In this document: in pieces, positions 11,186 through 23,800 of the stretch
How the letters are laid out: each line of letters starts with the position of its first letter
Numbering within the stretch: the first letter of the stretch is position 1
Source: Penicillus capitatus
Lineage: Eukaryota; Chlorophyta
Reading direction: 5' to 3'
DNA length: 64,000 nt
NCBI GenBank assembly: GCA_965649825.1
Contig: OZ287704.1
Span: 434,001 to 498,000 of the forward strand
Notes under the pieces: generated by a model
What the model was told of the DNA's origin: nothing
The model's input: only the letters and a program-made list of their open reading frames with translations
Database searches by the model: none
Position numbers and translations under genes: made by a program

Positions 11186-11821
11186 TCATTGACAGATGGG
11201 TCCAATGGCATTCAAGGCTTCGACGATGTGCTCGACAAGAATTCGACCCTCTCGATAGGGCGCCGTCCCCACGAGGTTCCTCTTGCAGCTGCGCTCGTGG
11301 TAGACCAGTAATGTCGGTAGATGGTGGCGGGGATAACCAGGAATGCACTCCTCGGATAGGATCTTGACGAACTTGGTGTATGGAAAATCTCCGGCCAATT
11401 CGATCAGACACTTCTCCAGCTCGGTGCATTTGTGATGGCGTGGTTCATAGAGCAGGACGATGACCCATGTCTGTGCACTTGCCTCGGTGACCTGCTGCAC
11501 GAAATCTTTGCCAGCAATTTCCACCATCTCTCCGAATTCTGGTCTTCTCTGCTGCTGCTGTTGAGTGAGCTCCGCAAGGCGTTTCTGTCGATAGGCCTCG
11601 AGAAAACGATCGTCTTCGAAATCATCTTCCCAATCTTCCAATGCATCTTCATCCGCCCCATCGATCGCCTTTTCATCCAGCACACGCTCTGACGACGGTT
11701 TGAACGCCGGTGGAGGTTTTTTCTTTGGTTTCGCTGGCAAATTCCCCAGACGCCGTTGAATGGCATCCCATTCGGTATCTTCTTTCTCCGGCGTTTCGTA
11801 GACGTGGTGATAGTCGGCCAT
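11186..11821 (-). CDS. PDCL3: Phosducin-like protein 3 (thioredoxin-fold chaperonin cofactor)
   Basis: Intronless, 211 aa. The N-terminus carries the family pattern TEWDAIQRRLGNLPAKPKKK, then an acidic helix-rich region, then a thioredoxin-like domain: VTEASAQTWVIVLLYEPRH, the helix with CLIELAGDFPYTKFVKI, and CIPGYPRHHLPTLLVYHE, where the cis-proline loop (LPT) is kept but no redox CxxC is present. Phosducin-like proteins of this subgroup (PLP2/PDCL3, also called viral IAP-associated factor) bind the CCT/TRiC chaperonin and help fold actin, tubulin and other clients in the cytosol. It is transcribed divergently from the DDX6 helicase with only 132 bp between the two ATGs, so they probably share a promoter region. 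Confidence 0.93.
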   Translation of the reverse strand: MADYHHVYETPEKEDTEWDAIQRRLGNLPAKPKKKPPPAFKPSSERVLDEKAIDGADEDALEDWEDDFEDDRFLEAYRQKRLAELTQQQQQRRPEFGEMVEIAGKDFVQQVTEASAQTWVIVLLYEPRHHKCTELEKCLIELAGDFPYTKFVKILSEECIPGYPRHHLPTLLVYHERSCKRNLVGTAPYREGRILVEHIVEALNAIGPICQ

Positions 11822-11953
11822 TCAAGTATGTTTGTGCGTTCAGTGCGTGCGTACGTTCGGATGACGTTTCGCGTTAGAGCAGCTCGAACGAGGTTGACGC
11901 GACATTGTGTTTATCGAGTTTGTTTTCTCGAAGATTGCGTTGTCTAGTGCACT

Positions 11954-13468
11954 ATGGCGCAAGCATCCACGGCGACTTTTCCAGCAGCGGTCGAAACAAC
12001 CGAAGAACCGACAGTGGCCGCAAAGTCCGATGACTGGCGTGCAGCTCTCAAGATTCCTCCAAAGGACACACGTGTCAAGACCGAGGTTTGCGCCGCCACC
12101 GACCCGCTTCTGCGTTGCTAAGCAATGCGCCACAGGACGTAACGGCGACAAAAGGGAATAATTTTGAGGACTATTTACTCAAACGCGAGCTTCTCATGGG
12201 TATCTACGAGAAAGGCTTTGAACAGCCGTCGCCGATCCAAGAAGAAAGCATTCCCATTGCATTAACGGGGCGCGACATTTTGGCACGCGCTAAGAACGGA
12301 ACAGGCAAAACCGCGGCCTTTGCGATTCCAATTCTCGAACGCATCGATACCACAAAGAACGTTATTCAAGGTACCCAAGCATTTGTGGCTGTTAACAGAG
12401 GATGGTACAGTGTATGTTTGTTCGCAGTATTGGTGTTAGTGCCGACGCGAGAATTGGCGCTGCAGACGTCGCAGGTGTGCAAAGAATTGAGTAAACACAT
12501 GGGGGTGGAGGTTGTCGTCTCCACCGGTGGTACAGTTCTGCGTGACGATATCTTGCGATTGGGCGCAACGACGCATCTAGTAGTGGCGACGCCTGGTCGT
12601 ATTCTCGATCTCGCCCGTCGTTCCGTGGCGAAACTTGACCAGTGTTCAATATTGGTGATGGACGAAGCAGACAAATTGCTCTCTCCCGAATTTCAGCCAG
12701 TGATCGAACAGCTCATCGGCTACCTTCCTGAAAAACGCCAGATTCTATTGTACTCTGCCACGTTTCCTGTCACTGTCAAACAGTTCAAGGAACGCTTTCT
12801 CAGCAAACCCTATCTCATCAATCTCATGGACGAACTCACTCTTAAAGGTGTGACCCAGTACTATGCATTTGTCGAAGAAAGACAGAAAGTGCATTGTTTG
12901 AATACACTATTTTCCAAGCTGGAGATCAATCAATCTATCATTTTCTGCAACTCTGTGAATCGTGTGGAACTGCTGGCGAAGAAGATCACGGAGCTGGGAT
13001 ACTCATGCTTCTATATTCATGCCAAGATGCAACAGAATCACAGAAACAGAGTTTTCCATGATTTCAGAAACGGGGCGTGCAGAAACCTTGTATCTTCAGG
13101 TATCGCTCTCCCTCCCTCCCCTCTATCATCCATTTCTCAGATGGCTCACTCACATGTGCTCTTTGTCAGATTTGTTTACCAGAGGTATCGATGTCCAGGC
13201 AGTTAACGTTGTCATTAACTTTGATTTCCCCAAGAATTCGGAAACCTATCTCCACAGAGTGCGTGATCGGTGTATAGGTGGTTGAATGGTGCTGATCCCG
13301 AGAGTGGTATTGTAGGTCGGCAGATCTGGGCGCTTTGGACATCTCGGTTTGGCGGTGAATCTGATAACCTATGAAGATCGTTTCAATCTCTATAAGATTG
13401 AACAAGAGCTTGGTACGGAGATCAAGCCGATTCCCTCTACGATTGAAAAGACTCTCTACTGCGTATAA
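11954..13468 (+). CDS. DDX6: DEAD-box RNA helicase, DDX6/Dhh1 family
   Basis: Five exons: 11954-12085, 12136-12370, 12428-13099, 13170-13258 and 13316-13468 (introns 50, 57, 70 and 57 nt); 426 aa. Helicase motifs run in order: Q motif ([14 protein letters not shown]), I ([11 protein letters not shown], ~96-106), Ia (PTRELALQ), Ib (TPGRILDL), II (DEAD, ~200), III (SAT), IV-V ([19 protein letters not shown]) and VI ([11 protein letters not shown], completed across the last splice). The length, the upstream segment [20 protein letters not shown] and the GTEIKPIP tail are typical of DDX6/Dhh1, the cytoplasmic helicase that represses translation, activates decapping and builds P-bodies. The long third intron is the only one at 70 nt. 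Confidence 0.95.
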
Positions 13469-14788
13469 ACGGCTCACGGTTCATATCTGACAGCAACAAC
13501 AGTGTAGATTCGCTAGGCACATTAGTGTTTGTTGTCGTTGTTGATGTCTCTTAGAATAGGAAAGTGATCTCGAGCGAAATCGATGTCAGCTCTAGAGTAG
13601 TTTTCAGCCATTGCTTCAGCTGATATCTCTATCTGGCCTCATGTTTTGCACGGAACACAAACTACAGTTGTTTCTTATCATCTGCGGCCAGCCATTGTGA
13701 AGTTCACGATGATGACAAAAATACGAGGATTTGACACTGATATTTTTACGCTTTGCTCCTGACTGATGAAGGGTTTGTGTTTGTTGAGTGAGAATGCAAG
13801 ATTGGAGTCTTCTTTACACGTGGCTTTAATCGAATCGGAACGCATTTGGTTCGAAACATTTTGGAGTTGATTGATTGTTCGTTTGTGCTATGCCGTTACT
13901 GTGGTTGTCCCTTTGCCAGGGAACACCATCCTTCTGCCGAATCGTTTCATTCCTGAAAGAACAACCTTCGACTCTAACAGAATAATTTTTTTTGTTTGTT
14001 TTTAGCTCGTTTTTGTTTTTTGTTCCTTTCTCGGAGTTGATCAAAAAACGCACAGCAACAGAAGCAGCAGCAGCAGAAGGACACCCCAACATTGCCTTAC
14101 TCTTTCCTAGTCAAGACTCTGGCCACATAAGCATCTCTTTCAGGAAGCGATACACTATAGGATTTTTGAGTGTCCTATCTTGCCTAAATATCTATCTGTG
14201 TGACATGCGTATGCGAGTGAGCTGTGTGTGGTGGTGATGGCGGGATTTGATTGCGAGAAAGATTCTCCCCCTACCTCTCCCTCCCTGTCATACATCCATC
14301 ATTCCAGGGAACAGTAACTATATCTCAAAGCGTCGTCGTCGTCGTTGTCATCTCTAAAGGAATCTGAAATATTTACGAGCCAATCGTTTTCTAATCAGCT
14401 GTGAAGAAGTTCAATCGTCTGAAGAATCTCTATCTACAGTTCCGTTATCAAATTGTCTCTCTCTATCTGAGTTGTTCCGCAGAAACTGCTGACATAATAC
14501 AGACTGACCAAACGTTCGTGCTGTCCTCTCAGAAGCATGTTCCGGAATGCATTTGTTGTCTGTGGGCTTCCATTGTTCTCTAAGTGTCTGTTTGTGGAAG
14601 GAAAGAAATCAATCCATGCATCAAGCGTTTCAATCGAAGCTCGATGAGAAAAACCATTGCTTGAATTGTTTGTGATGCCTGTTGACGTTATTTTATCATT
14701 CTTCTGGGCAAGCAAAAAAGCAACAACGTATATTGCACGATTGCATGATTAACGACAATTCATCAGTTCGTCTATACACACGCGTCAC
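13469..14788. other. Gene-free stretch between DDX6 and LUC7 3' ends
   Basis: I find no gene. It contains low-complexity patches: an AGCAGCAGCAGCAG run near 14066 and CGTCGTCGTCGTCG near 14329. Short open frames here have no recognisable domain. Confidence 0.5.
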
Positions 14789-15970
14789 TTATCCGTATCG
14801 ATTCCGACTGCCACCGCCGCCACCGCCGCCACCGCCGCCACCTCCACTGTACGCATCGTCGTAACGACTGCGGCGTCGATAGCCATCGTTATATCCACCT
14901 CGCCGACGATCATCGTAACTACTGCGATAGTCTTCGCGACGCCTAATGAGCACAACAACAGAATAGCATGATCATCGGTGACATACCCCTGGACAACTCG
15001 CGAAGCGCCTCAGGGGAGTGCCGTGTCATGCAACACTTGGCACTTGTCGCTTACCTTGGTGGCGAGCGCGAACGTTCTCTTCTTCGATGCGTCTCCCTTT
15101 CCTCGACCTCCCCGCGCATCTCACGCGATCTCGATCGCTCACGGACACGACGTTCATCTACAGGCGGTGTTGTCTCTTCCTTCTCCTGCCGCTCCTCTTC
15201 CTGAATCTTCCGATAGAGATCCATACGCTCTCCCAATCGATCGCGTTCTTCTCGAATACTCTTCCATCCTTGATACTGTTTACCGTTCAAATGATCGCGT
15301 CGACGCTGTTCATTGTCGGTACTGTTGATAAACACGCCACAGACTTCGCAGACCGTCATGGTCCGCTCAGGTGTCGTAAATGTCTTGTACATCTCATCGT
15401 ATTGCTTCTTTAGAGCATCAGCTTGTTGCGAAAAGACGATGGACTGATCCACATCGCCAACGTCGCCCATCTGCTCTGCCTTGTCCAATGCCTCCTTGAC
15501 CTTCTCCTGGATGCTCTCCAGCTGCACGTGCTCCTCTGGCTTCAGCTCACGTGGAGCACTCTCTTTTTCGGCACGTTCTTTCGAACGGGCAATTTTTCGA
15601 TCCATCTCTTTGACGAGGGTATCGAGATAGCGAAAGAGTTCTCGCTCATAGCCGTAACGCATTTTCTCGCGATCGGGCAGAGCATCCCACTGCGGACCGA
15701 CTTTACTCCAATCGAGGTTTTCGCTGTGCAGTTCGTATTGACACTGACCTGTAACGTTTATCAAGCAGTCGAACGTAGGAGAGGTGATAGATAGTGCTTA
15801 CCGAGGTCGCTCTTGGTATTCTTGAACAGCGTGAAGGGACAGAGTCCGGCGAGTTCGTATTTGCAGACAATCGAGTCGGTAAAGCGCAGTTCCTTGACTT
15901 TCCTTTCAGATAGAGGGACGTTTCGGTCTTTGCCCATTAACTCATCGAGTAATGCACGCGTCGAGTCCAT
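14789..15970 (-). CDS. LUC7L: LUC7-like U1 snRNP-associated splicing factor
   Basis: Exons 15970-15802, 15748-15055 and 14942-14789 (introns 53 and 112 nt); 338 aa. The first zinc finger is split by the first intron: VCKYELAGLCPFTLFKNTKSDLG joins to QCQYELHSENL, giving the CCCH-type finger. A long charged coiled coil follows, then the second finger with VCEVCGVFINSTDNEQRRRDHLNGKQYQG, the Luc7 C2H2 signature. The tail is RS/RE-rich (RERSRSREMR) and ends in a glycine run (GGGGGGGG) encoded by CCACCGCCG repeats around 14813-14845. Luc7 proteins sit on the U1 snRNP and stabilise its pairing with 5' splice sites, with effects on splice-site choice. That fits a genome whose donors deviate often from GTAAG/GTGAG. 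Confidence 0.95.
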
Positions 15971-16075
15971 CTTGAACAGGGCAGCGACGAAATTTTCGTC
16001 TGGCGATGTCTTGTTTTGCGTTTCCTGTTGTGTGAAGCGAAGGTGCTGATGCCGTCGGTGATAATGGAATATCAT

Positions 16076-16805
16076 CTAAGACCCAGAAGTGGAACCCTGT
16101 CGAGTCGCCTGTGGAGAAGTTTATCGTTAAACGGTCGCTTCATTAAGGCCAGCAGAGACAACGATCAGTTATCCAGAAAGCGGCGCGACCGCGGACCGAT
16201 TCTACCAAGTCCCAGAAAGATACCGTTCGGTTTATCTATTCTCTACAAAGCGCATAGGAGTGATGCTGTTCTCATCAAGTCGAACTCTACTTTGACACAC
16301 GAGAGGAAATAGCATCTTTGATTGACAGTCGACATGATTCTTAAAGAGGCATGCTCTAGCTGTCCGTCAACGATCTCACTACAGATCAAGGGAGACATGG
16401 CGTGCAATACATGGCCAGTCAGCGTGACTTTCTCTCTGAGTAGTTTATCGAATGTGTCTCCTAACGGAGAACTGCATTGCCTGCATCCTGTAAAAATCGA
16501 ACAGGTCACTTATCTCCATTCAACTGTCCGCGATCGAGGAAGAACGCCGCCATTAGGACAGGGCCTCCATATCTCTTCTGTCGATTCACAGACTGCTAAA
16601 CGCGTCTGCTGTGTCCATTGATCGCTATGTTTTCCTCTTCTCACGAAAGAATGGCATTTGCAACAAATCGCCACGTCGAACGGAATGTGACGCATCACTG
16701 GGACGACACGGTTGGCACTCGCGGACGTCCTGAGGGTCCTTTGAGCTACTCGATTCGGGGAGGCGCGACCGAAGACCAGTAAGGCAACAGAACGTGTGAA
16801 TTAAA
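16076..16805. other. Unresolved stretch with possible small minus-strand exons
   Basis: On the minus strand from 16698 there is ATG followed by a cysteine pair (ICCKCHSF) and, about 150 bp on, another (GCRQCSSPLGDTF). This could be a small zinc-binding protein of the yippee/Mis18 type, but the splicing needed does not resolve and I do not assign it. Confidence 0.2.
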
Positions 16806-17815
16806 TTAAGGCTGATCGTTTAGTCTAATCCCAGTTTCTCCAGAAGAGTGAGTGACTTTGATGATGAGGGTCAACCAGCCGTCCTTCACAAAACCGAGCT
16901 TCTCGTCCTCCAATTCGATCCTGCTCAGCGACCAGTTAAGGTGTCGACACATCTCTGGAGAAATCACCAGCTCCTCCTCTACAGAAGATCGATCAACGAA
17001 CCAGGGTTGCCAGTGGTGTATTACTACGGATTTCTTCGTCGTTTGGTTGCGTGTGCTTGACGACATGGAGGTCGACATGGACACGTATCTTTTCTTTAAA
17101 CCAGTTTGTAACAGCCAGTTGCATGTACTTCGTCCTCGAATCAGAATCGGGAGCCTGCAGTTCCAATCTCCTGTTTGACATGAACGAATCAAGACCTCAA
17201 AGTCGACAAAAAAGAGCGAAAGAGGGAGTGGGCGTATGCTTACATCGGGGTGTCATTGATCCAGATTTTCTCTGAAACAATGCGACCTGGGTTCAGTTGT
17301 GCATGTCTCACTTTCCACTAGAACACTCAACTTCAGTACCTCCAAGAGATGGGGCCAAGCATACTGTGCAATGTGCAGTACTTCCATCAATGGAACAATT
17401 GAAGTTCTCGTTGTCCTGATTAGCAAGCCTTACGTTCAAGCGGACAAGGAAGAAGTCGTGTTTCAGGAAGCCAGAGGACGAGTCTATGAGGTCCTTGACG
17501 GTACACAATGTAGTCTTTCCAGTGGTTTTTTTAAGGGGTGTTTCAAAACGCCAAACTTCAGCAGGAACATCAACGTCAAGGTTCGAAGAACATGCAGAAA
17601 CGATTTCTTACCTTGGTTCTTGTTTTTCGTTGCGTCTTTGAAGTTGACAACCTTCGTTGTGGAGTGAGCGCAAGGCTCCGGCCCTAGTGTAGCACTAACG
17701 GAGAGTCCGATGTCTCCATTCTCTTCCCTTTTGATGACGAACTCCCTGGTTGACAGCGTGACATTGCCGTCATAACAGAATCCTAAATGGCCTACCATGT
17801 GCAATCGTCCACCAC
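16806..17815 (-). CDS. MATH (TRAF-like) domain exons, gene model incomplete
   Basis: Several minus-strand exons give pieces resembling MATH domains when joined by ~50-nt introns. One join (across a 54-nt intron ending near 17560) yields VWRFETPLKKTTGK followed by VKDLIDSSSGFLKHDFFLVR, a good match to the C-terminal half of a MATH domain (GF-L-x-D-x-F-x-V). A second, ending at TGA 16806, joins NDEEI to EELVISPEMCRHLNWSLSRI and ELEDEKLGFVKDGWLTLIIKV across a 49-nt intron. MATH domains are beta-sandwich substrate-binding modules, often in front of BTB domains in cullin-3 adaptors. I cannot fix the 5' exons or say how many genes are present. Confidence 0.4.
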
Positions 17816-17892
17816 GAAAGACTTAGAGAACAGTCCCTTCGGATTCTCCAACAGAGACCGGTGCACACAGCACTAGGGAAGACCACCATTTC

Positions 17893-18860
17893 TCAACATT
17901 CATAGAGAAGGGAAGCAGGCTGAATCACCTCGTAGTAGGCATACCACTTGGACTTGGCCAGCAGATAGGCATGCTCAACGCCGTTATCGATACCAGTACT
18001 CTCTGTGTTTCGAACACATATCAGACAGGCAAAGCAAAAAGCGGACATCGACCTTCGATCTGCACACTCATCGCTTCGTCGATCGCCGAAACGATTCTCT
18101 CCTTCTCCTCTGCCTCTCTCCTTTGGCGCAGGATGTCCAACGTAAACTGTCTGCAGCTCATGAAAGAGATCCTTGCGCACAGCGTGATCCAAACATCCTG
18201 CACGAAACTGCATGACTTGTCTTTTAGTTGGCTTTCCTTTGCGAGGTGAATCCAGTCCGTCTGGGATCCAGGACCGCGCAGATAGAGCATTTCTGCAAAA
18301 GACAGGGCTCATCAGAGCCAGAGAGAGAATGGTGTCACCAGGCGAAGAGCTGGCTTCAGTGGATTCGCGGTTTTGCATGGAGCACGCCAAACGTCCGTAG
18401 AGGGGACTGCCTCCGGTGTGTTGCAGCAACAGATCCAGGTCTGTCCAATCAGAATTCGATCCATGCGGTCGGACTGCCAAGCTCCTACGTAGCCAACCGT
18501 CAATATGAAGGAACAGCTGATGTCGTAGTTCTTGCAGTGTGCAGCCGCCGGTGTCGAAGTCATCTGTTGTTAGAATGGATGGACTCATCTGTTCAAGGTG
18601 TCTCAGCTTCCACTGTGGTACACATAAACATGTTCCGAAGAGAAAGCAGGAGAAGAGGCAACCTCGCACACAGCGTCCCTTCCTTGAAAGGAGAGCCTCC
18701 AACATTCGTTCTCTGGACACCTGATTCGCAGTTCCAGGCGCAGCGTAAAGTAGTTGCTGTCAAGGAAACACTTGCAGCGATTCTTGACGTCCTCGATCCT
18801 CGCCATGTCACGAATTCCCTTTCGTTCATCAAACGAACGGAAAATACATGTGACATCTAG
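17893..18860 (-). CDS. Possible BTB/POZ-like exons, upstream of MATH-like exons
   Basis: A 275-codon minus-strand frame contains WTDLDLLLQHTGGSPLYG and, further on, ILSLALMSPVFCRNAL, which resembles the BTB/POZ core (IL-A-x-SPVF-x-x-x-F). Before it, frames around 18800-18620 give SNYFTLRLELRIRCPENEC, similar to the strand-rich MATH pieces downstream. The parts suggest a MATH-BTB substrate adaptor for cullin-3 ubiquitin ligases, but stop codons and frame changes show introns I could not place, and the frame's N-terminal 40 residues look non-coding. Confidence 0.3.
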
Positions 18861-18869
18861 ACAACAAAT

Positions 18870-20260
18870 AAAGACAGCTCAGGAACTTGGCGACGTCAGT
18901 GCATTCTCTTCTGGCAACTTTCGCAGATGTTTTGCTTCTCGTTCTCCCAGTTTAAAAGAGTTAGCGAAAAGTGCGTCTTCACCAATTCCCTGTTCCGAGA
19001 ACGGAGACAAGATATAAGGTTCCCTGTTGCTGAGTTCTCGACTTCGATGCACCTTCATCACAGAGTACATCAAAACGAGAACTTTATAACGCCTACTGTG
19101 TCTTCCCTTACCAATGATGGCCATTCACTTCGAAGCATCCGATAATATTTTCATGTTCTTCTTCGTCAGGAAAGAGTGATGTACGCGCCACTAACAGAAT
19201 ACGCCACAGAAAGATTCTGAAGGGCCAAACGAAACTCACTTCGTAAGCCGCGCACGACGCGTGCTTCTTAAATGTGTAAGCGTGAGGGATGCCTTCTGTA
19301 ACTTGGTTTCCCTCTGAACGCGACACACTTTCGACTTGCGTCGTCGTGCAGTCTGATGGTTTTTCAACATAAGTATTTCCGAGCTTAGCATCGCGTTTGT
19401 AGCCACGGTGCTGAGTGCTAAGCCCTTCGTTGAACGGCCACGGTTGCTGTTTTTTCTCTTCATCCATACTGCTTGAAAATCAACCTCGTGTGGCGTCGTT
19501 CTCAGATGACACGGATAAAAGGAAGTCAAAAGAAAGGGTATTACAGCGTGACTCTTCGACTGCCCCTTCTATAGCGCGATGATTCTCTTAATCCATCCAT
19601 CACATCCATCACATCTGTGTCTCTTAAACTGAATCTGACACGGAAAAATGGCGACATGTAACGTCTAACGGCAGCTGTGCGCAATGCGGTCTTCTGGATG
19701 TGTCTCACAACGAAACGAAAGAAAGAGATTAGGATTTGGTTGTTGACTTGACTCGTAAAGCCTGATGAACGACCGCAAATTTGGCGCTATCTGCGTCATT
19801 TTCATTGAAGAGATCAGCTTTCACGTGAAGACCTCTTTTTTCTGTCACGGCAGCCGTCGACTGTTCTCCCCAGGACAGAGATCCATTTGCAATCTGCACC
19901 TGTCAGTCAGAGATGAGAGAATGAGGTACAGTTCTGAGCTGTTGGTTCGCTGAATGCATACCGAATTTTGTGTTTTCTGGATGTCCATATGGCGAGACGC
20001 ATACTATTGTTTTGGACAGACCACCGTCGACTCTATAAATGGTGTCCGACATTCCCTCGCCTCTTCCAACTCCAGATTGCAGCGTTTGAAGACTGAGCTG
20101 TCTAGACAATAAAAAGATCTTGCGACATACCAGATGAGGTGCGTATTCAATAAAGTACTGCATTCTGCCACATATGCTCTAGAAGCAAAGCAGAATTCGA
20201 GATTTCGATGCACAAATATGCATGCAGAGATTCCAAACAAATGGATCTGAGCAAGAGCGC
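18870..20260 (-). CDS. Further MATH-like exon fragments, unresolved
   Basis: The minus strand at about 20060-19950 encodes YRVDGGLSKTIVCVSPYGHP, resembling the start of a MATH domain (GG-x-W-x-I-x-V-x-P-x-G). At about 19850-19750 it encodes EKRGLHVKADLFNENDADSA, comparable to the middle of the domain. A separate 119-codon frame at 19467-19108 has no recognisable motif. Together with the two preceding entries this suggests a small cluster of related MATH-type genes; exon boundaries are not solved. Confidence 0.3.
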
Positions 20261-20856
20261 ATTTACGTCGTCTTTGACCTGATATCGGGATTCAAGACGG
20301 TTCTGTTCGCAGTGGCCAGCCGATCGGCAGAACGAACCGCGTCTATCCGCTACTCTCTCTTTCTCTACTGCTGTCTTTTAAGGCCCTACTGGGCGAGGCA
20401 GATATTTCGTTGTGCGTGCGTCTGTTCTGTCTTTCGTCGTTGATTAATAGGAAAACTCTTGTACTTATGCGAAAACGTGGACTTCTGCCCTCGTGTCGAT
20501 TTCGTTGTGCGGTTCGTTCACATACTTCAGGGCTGTCAATTCTTTGTCTGCGATCTGTCGGCGATGTCGACGATTCCGCGCAACCACTATCGAATTCTCT
20601 GCCACGCGTTTACTTTAAAGAGAGACTGTGTGTACTGATAGATGTTGCACTCATGAATCCAATACGCTTCATAATACCCCCCACTCTTTTTATCGGAAAG
20701 GTCGATACAAACGACGCGCAAAAAATGGAAATCCAAATAAAATGCTCAAATGCGTGTCACACACCGTGCTCGGCGTGTGACTTTGAAATGCTTCAGTTAT
20801 TCCAGGAAGTAGTAGAATTGCATGGTATGACATCCAAGTTCAGTGCCTGTCTCTGT

Positions 20857-23800
20857 TCAATCTGAGGATTCGTCCGTCACCTGTTCCATCACAGTCACCG
20901 ACGCACAAGCCATAGCGGGACTTTGATTTTCTCCGGAAGCGAGACGGCCTTCCAACTGGCCTTTCCACATAGAAAGCAAGGCCTGCAACTTCAGAAAAAG
21001 GCTACCAAGACCCATGGTGTTTTTCTGATGATTCGTCAAAAAGGGCGAACCCCCCTTCTGCAACTTAAGATCGAGGAACAAGTGAAGTCCTGCATACAAA
21101 CGATACGTCACATAAACCACAAAAACGACATTAACAGAAAAAGCAAGGAGACACATAAAAACTCGGCCGAGGGATGAGGACGCCGCGTCCTCCGATGCAA
21201 CAGCACAGTAGAAAACGAGGGCAGAGGACAACAGCGACGCCGATTCAATGAGGTTCAGGTGGATGGCGTTGTTGAAGTGTAGCCACTTTGGAGCGACACT
21301 CGGCAGACGGACAGCGGAGAACAGAGCCCCGGCATAGTCTGGCAGATAATGGCATTTCGGTGGCGTCTTGAACGGAACGAAGATGGCCTGCAGAGCAAGA
21401 GACACCGTCAAGATTCCGGCGCAGAGGGAGGCCTTGAGAGCTGGTGTCAGATGGATAGTGAAGACCACGGCTGCTGCGATCAGCGACTTCCTGGCAAGGA
21501 TGACGGACTCCCAGCAGACCGTGTACCATTCACGCCGGTACGCCTGAAAGAGAAACCAGTACCTCGAAAGGAAGAGCGAGTCCGTCATATGCTTCCTGTT
21601 GAGTGGCAGCCAAAGAACGATGGACACCATCCCACAGAACGCAAGGATCAGGCCTGCGATGCCAACAATCGCGACGGGCAGATGCGACCCCTCGAAGCAG
21701 GTCAACTCGGTGTCCTCTGCCCAGACGCGCTTTCCCGCCACCTCAGTCGCATAGGCGAGGTAGGGATGATCCAGACGCACCTCGTCTTGCATCTCTCCCT
21801 TCTCCACACAGTTGACGGATCTGAGAAGCTCTCTGACGATGTCGATGTAGGAGAAGTGGATCGACACAATGGAGACGACGATGACCATCGTGACGAACCG
21901 TTTGCGAGAGAACCAGAGATTCAGACTCGACGCTGCTCCGGTCATCTCGGATCGGATCCTGAGGCAAAGCCAGACCAAAGCGAACGCCAGAATCAGGAAC
22001 ACGACGATGGTGAAGGGCGAGAACAGTCTCAGCCACAGTGCGGCGATCGATGCGGGGATGTGATCGCCTTCCGTGCTGCACTCGAAAGGCGCGGTGATCA
22101 GGGAAGCCAGAGATCCGACAAAGAAGCCTAAGGCCATCACGGATCAGAAACGTACAACTCTCGATGTTCTCACCCTCTGTCTGCAGCAAGACTCGCATTG
22201 GTCCAGGCCACTGTGTCTGCAGACGCAGTGCGATTGCTGTCACTTGGAGGTAGTTGATGAGGATCTGGGAACAGAGATGGATGGCGACGAGGGCGACATG
22301 TTCGAGGAACGCACTTTCAAGGTCTCAGTTAGAAGGGCCGTGGTCACAAGCAACTGGATCGACGCCGACGCTATCGACGCATCATCCTGCCCGAATAGCT
22401 TCTCGGCATCTAAGAATCAGACGACGGAGGAGGTCAGTTCTGCGAGGCGTTCTCCCTACCGACGCTTCTCCAGATCGATGCAGCCTCCTGCGACGTAGAG
22501 GTCGCCACTAATCCGTTGTACAGGTTCGATTGAGTCTCACACTGGAGGGCATCTCCTTGTTGCTCGTGCTTCGCCAGCGTGACTCTGGATTTCGTCGACG
22601 ACAGAGTGATCGCACAGTTGACGCCGATCAGAAGGAACAGCCAAGCGACGTTGAGGAAAACTCGGAATCCGCCCAGACCTTTCCGCTCGGGACAGGCCGT
22701 GCATTCGCCAGTGTAGGAGTGACCGTATCCTGACTGGCAAGATCCACAGAAAGGGCCGGCGTAGCCCTCGGAGCACTGTCTATACTCGGGAAACTCTGGC
22801 CGCGTTCCCCGTCCGGCGGTGTACTCTTCCATTCTGTCCAGGTGCGTCTTCAACAGCGCAGCGTCCTGATAGAAGGCTTCCAGGTTCTCCTGGCGGCCGT
22901 CGTAACGACAGGCAGACGGGTAGATGCACTTGTAGAAGGCTGGAGAGAAGGGAGTCGAATGCCAGTATCCGTCAATAGGAACGAGCATCGCTCCCCCACC
23001 GCACACGGCATGCTCTTCGCAGCTCTCGCATTTTTCCAGTGAGGCATCGAATCCATATTGGTCTACAGGACACAACCTGCAGACATCTACCTGCTCGATC
23101 TCTCCTGGGTTGCAGTCTCTGGTGGAGATAGGAACATCGACGCTCACAGACTTGTCCCGTTCGCTGGCGATCGTCAGGTTGCTTGTAACGTTGATGCCCC
23201 ATGCTCGCGTGTCGGAGATCTCCACAACACCATTGACGGCAGTGTAAGTGTTGTCGCCGACGATAGCATCTGAGACCAGCACGACTTTCAGGCGGGCATC
23301 TTCAATGCCCCTCGTGATCGTCGTGTTCAGGGCGTCTTTTACGAGGATACGCGGAGGATGGGTACAAGATGCGTTGCCTTTGCAAGGCACTCGTAAGTTC
23401 TCTCCACTGTTGACTGGCACAAGTGGACCGTCCCATTCTTCGATTTCGAGTCTGACGGCTCTTGTGCCCACATCGGCACCGAGACGCGTGTCATCGTCCG
23501 TGATAAAGTTGTCGACGATCGTCACACAAAAGGGACTCTGATCGCCCCGCTCTGTGCTCGACTGTAAGTGCGTGATACGTGTCCTCTTCTCATCGTCGCC
23601 ACCGCACGAGGCGACGATGCCACCGGGTGCGGACGAGAACACGCCACCTGCAAACGTCGCCTTATTGCCAGTCACCGTCACGTTCTGAAACTCGAAGTGT
23701 CGACAGACATCGAATCCGATCGCAATTGGAAAGCACGACGGCCCTCTGTTCTCGTTCCAGAGAAGCTCCGCCATCTCGACCGAGACGCCGCCTACAGCGC

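Noticed and set aside
21349-22131. 260-codon plus-strand frame opposite the beta-helix gene
   Set aside because: Charged, low-hydrophobicity shadow of TM-coding exons on the other strand.
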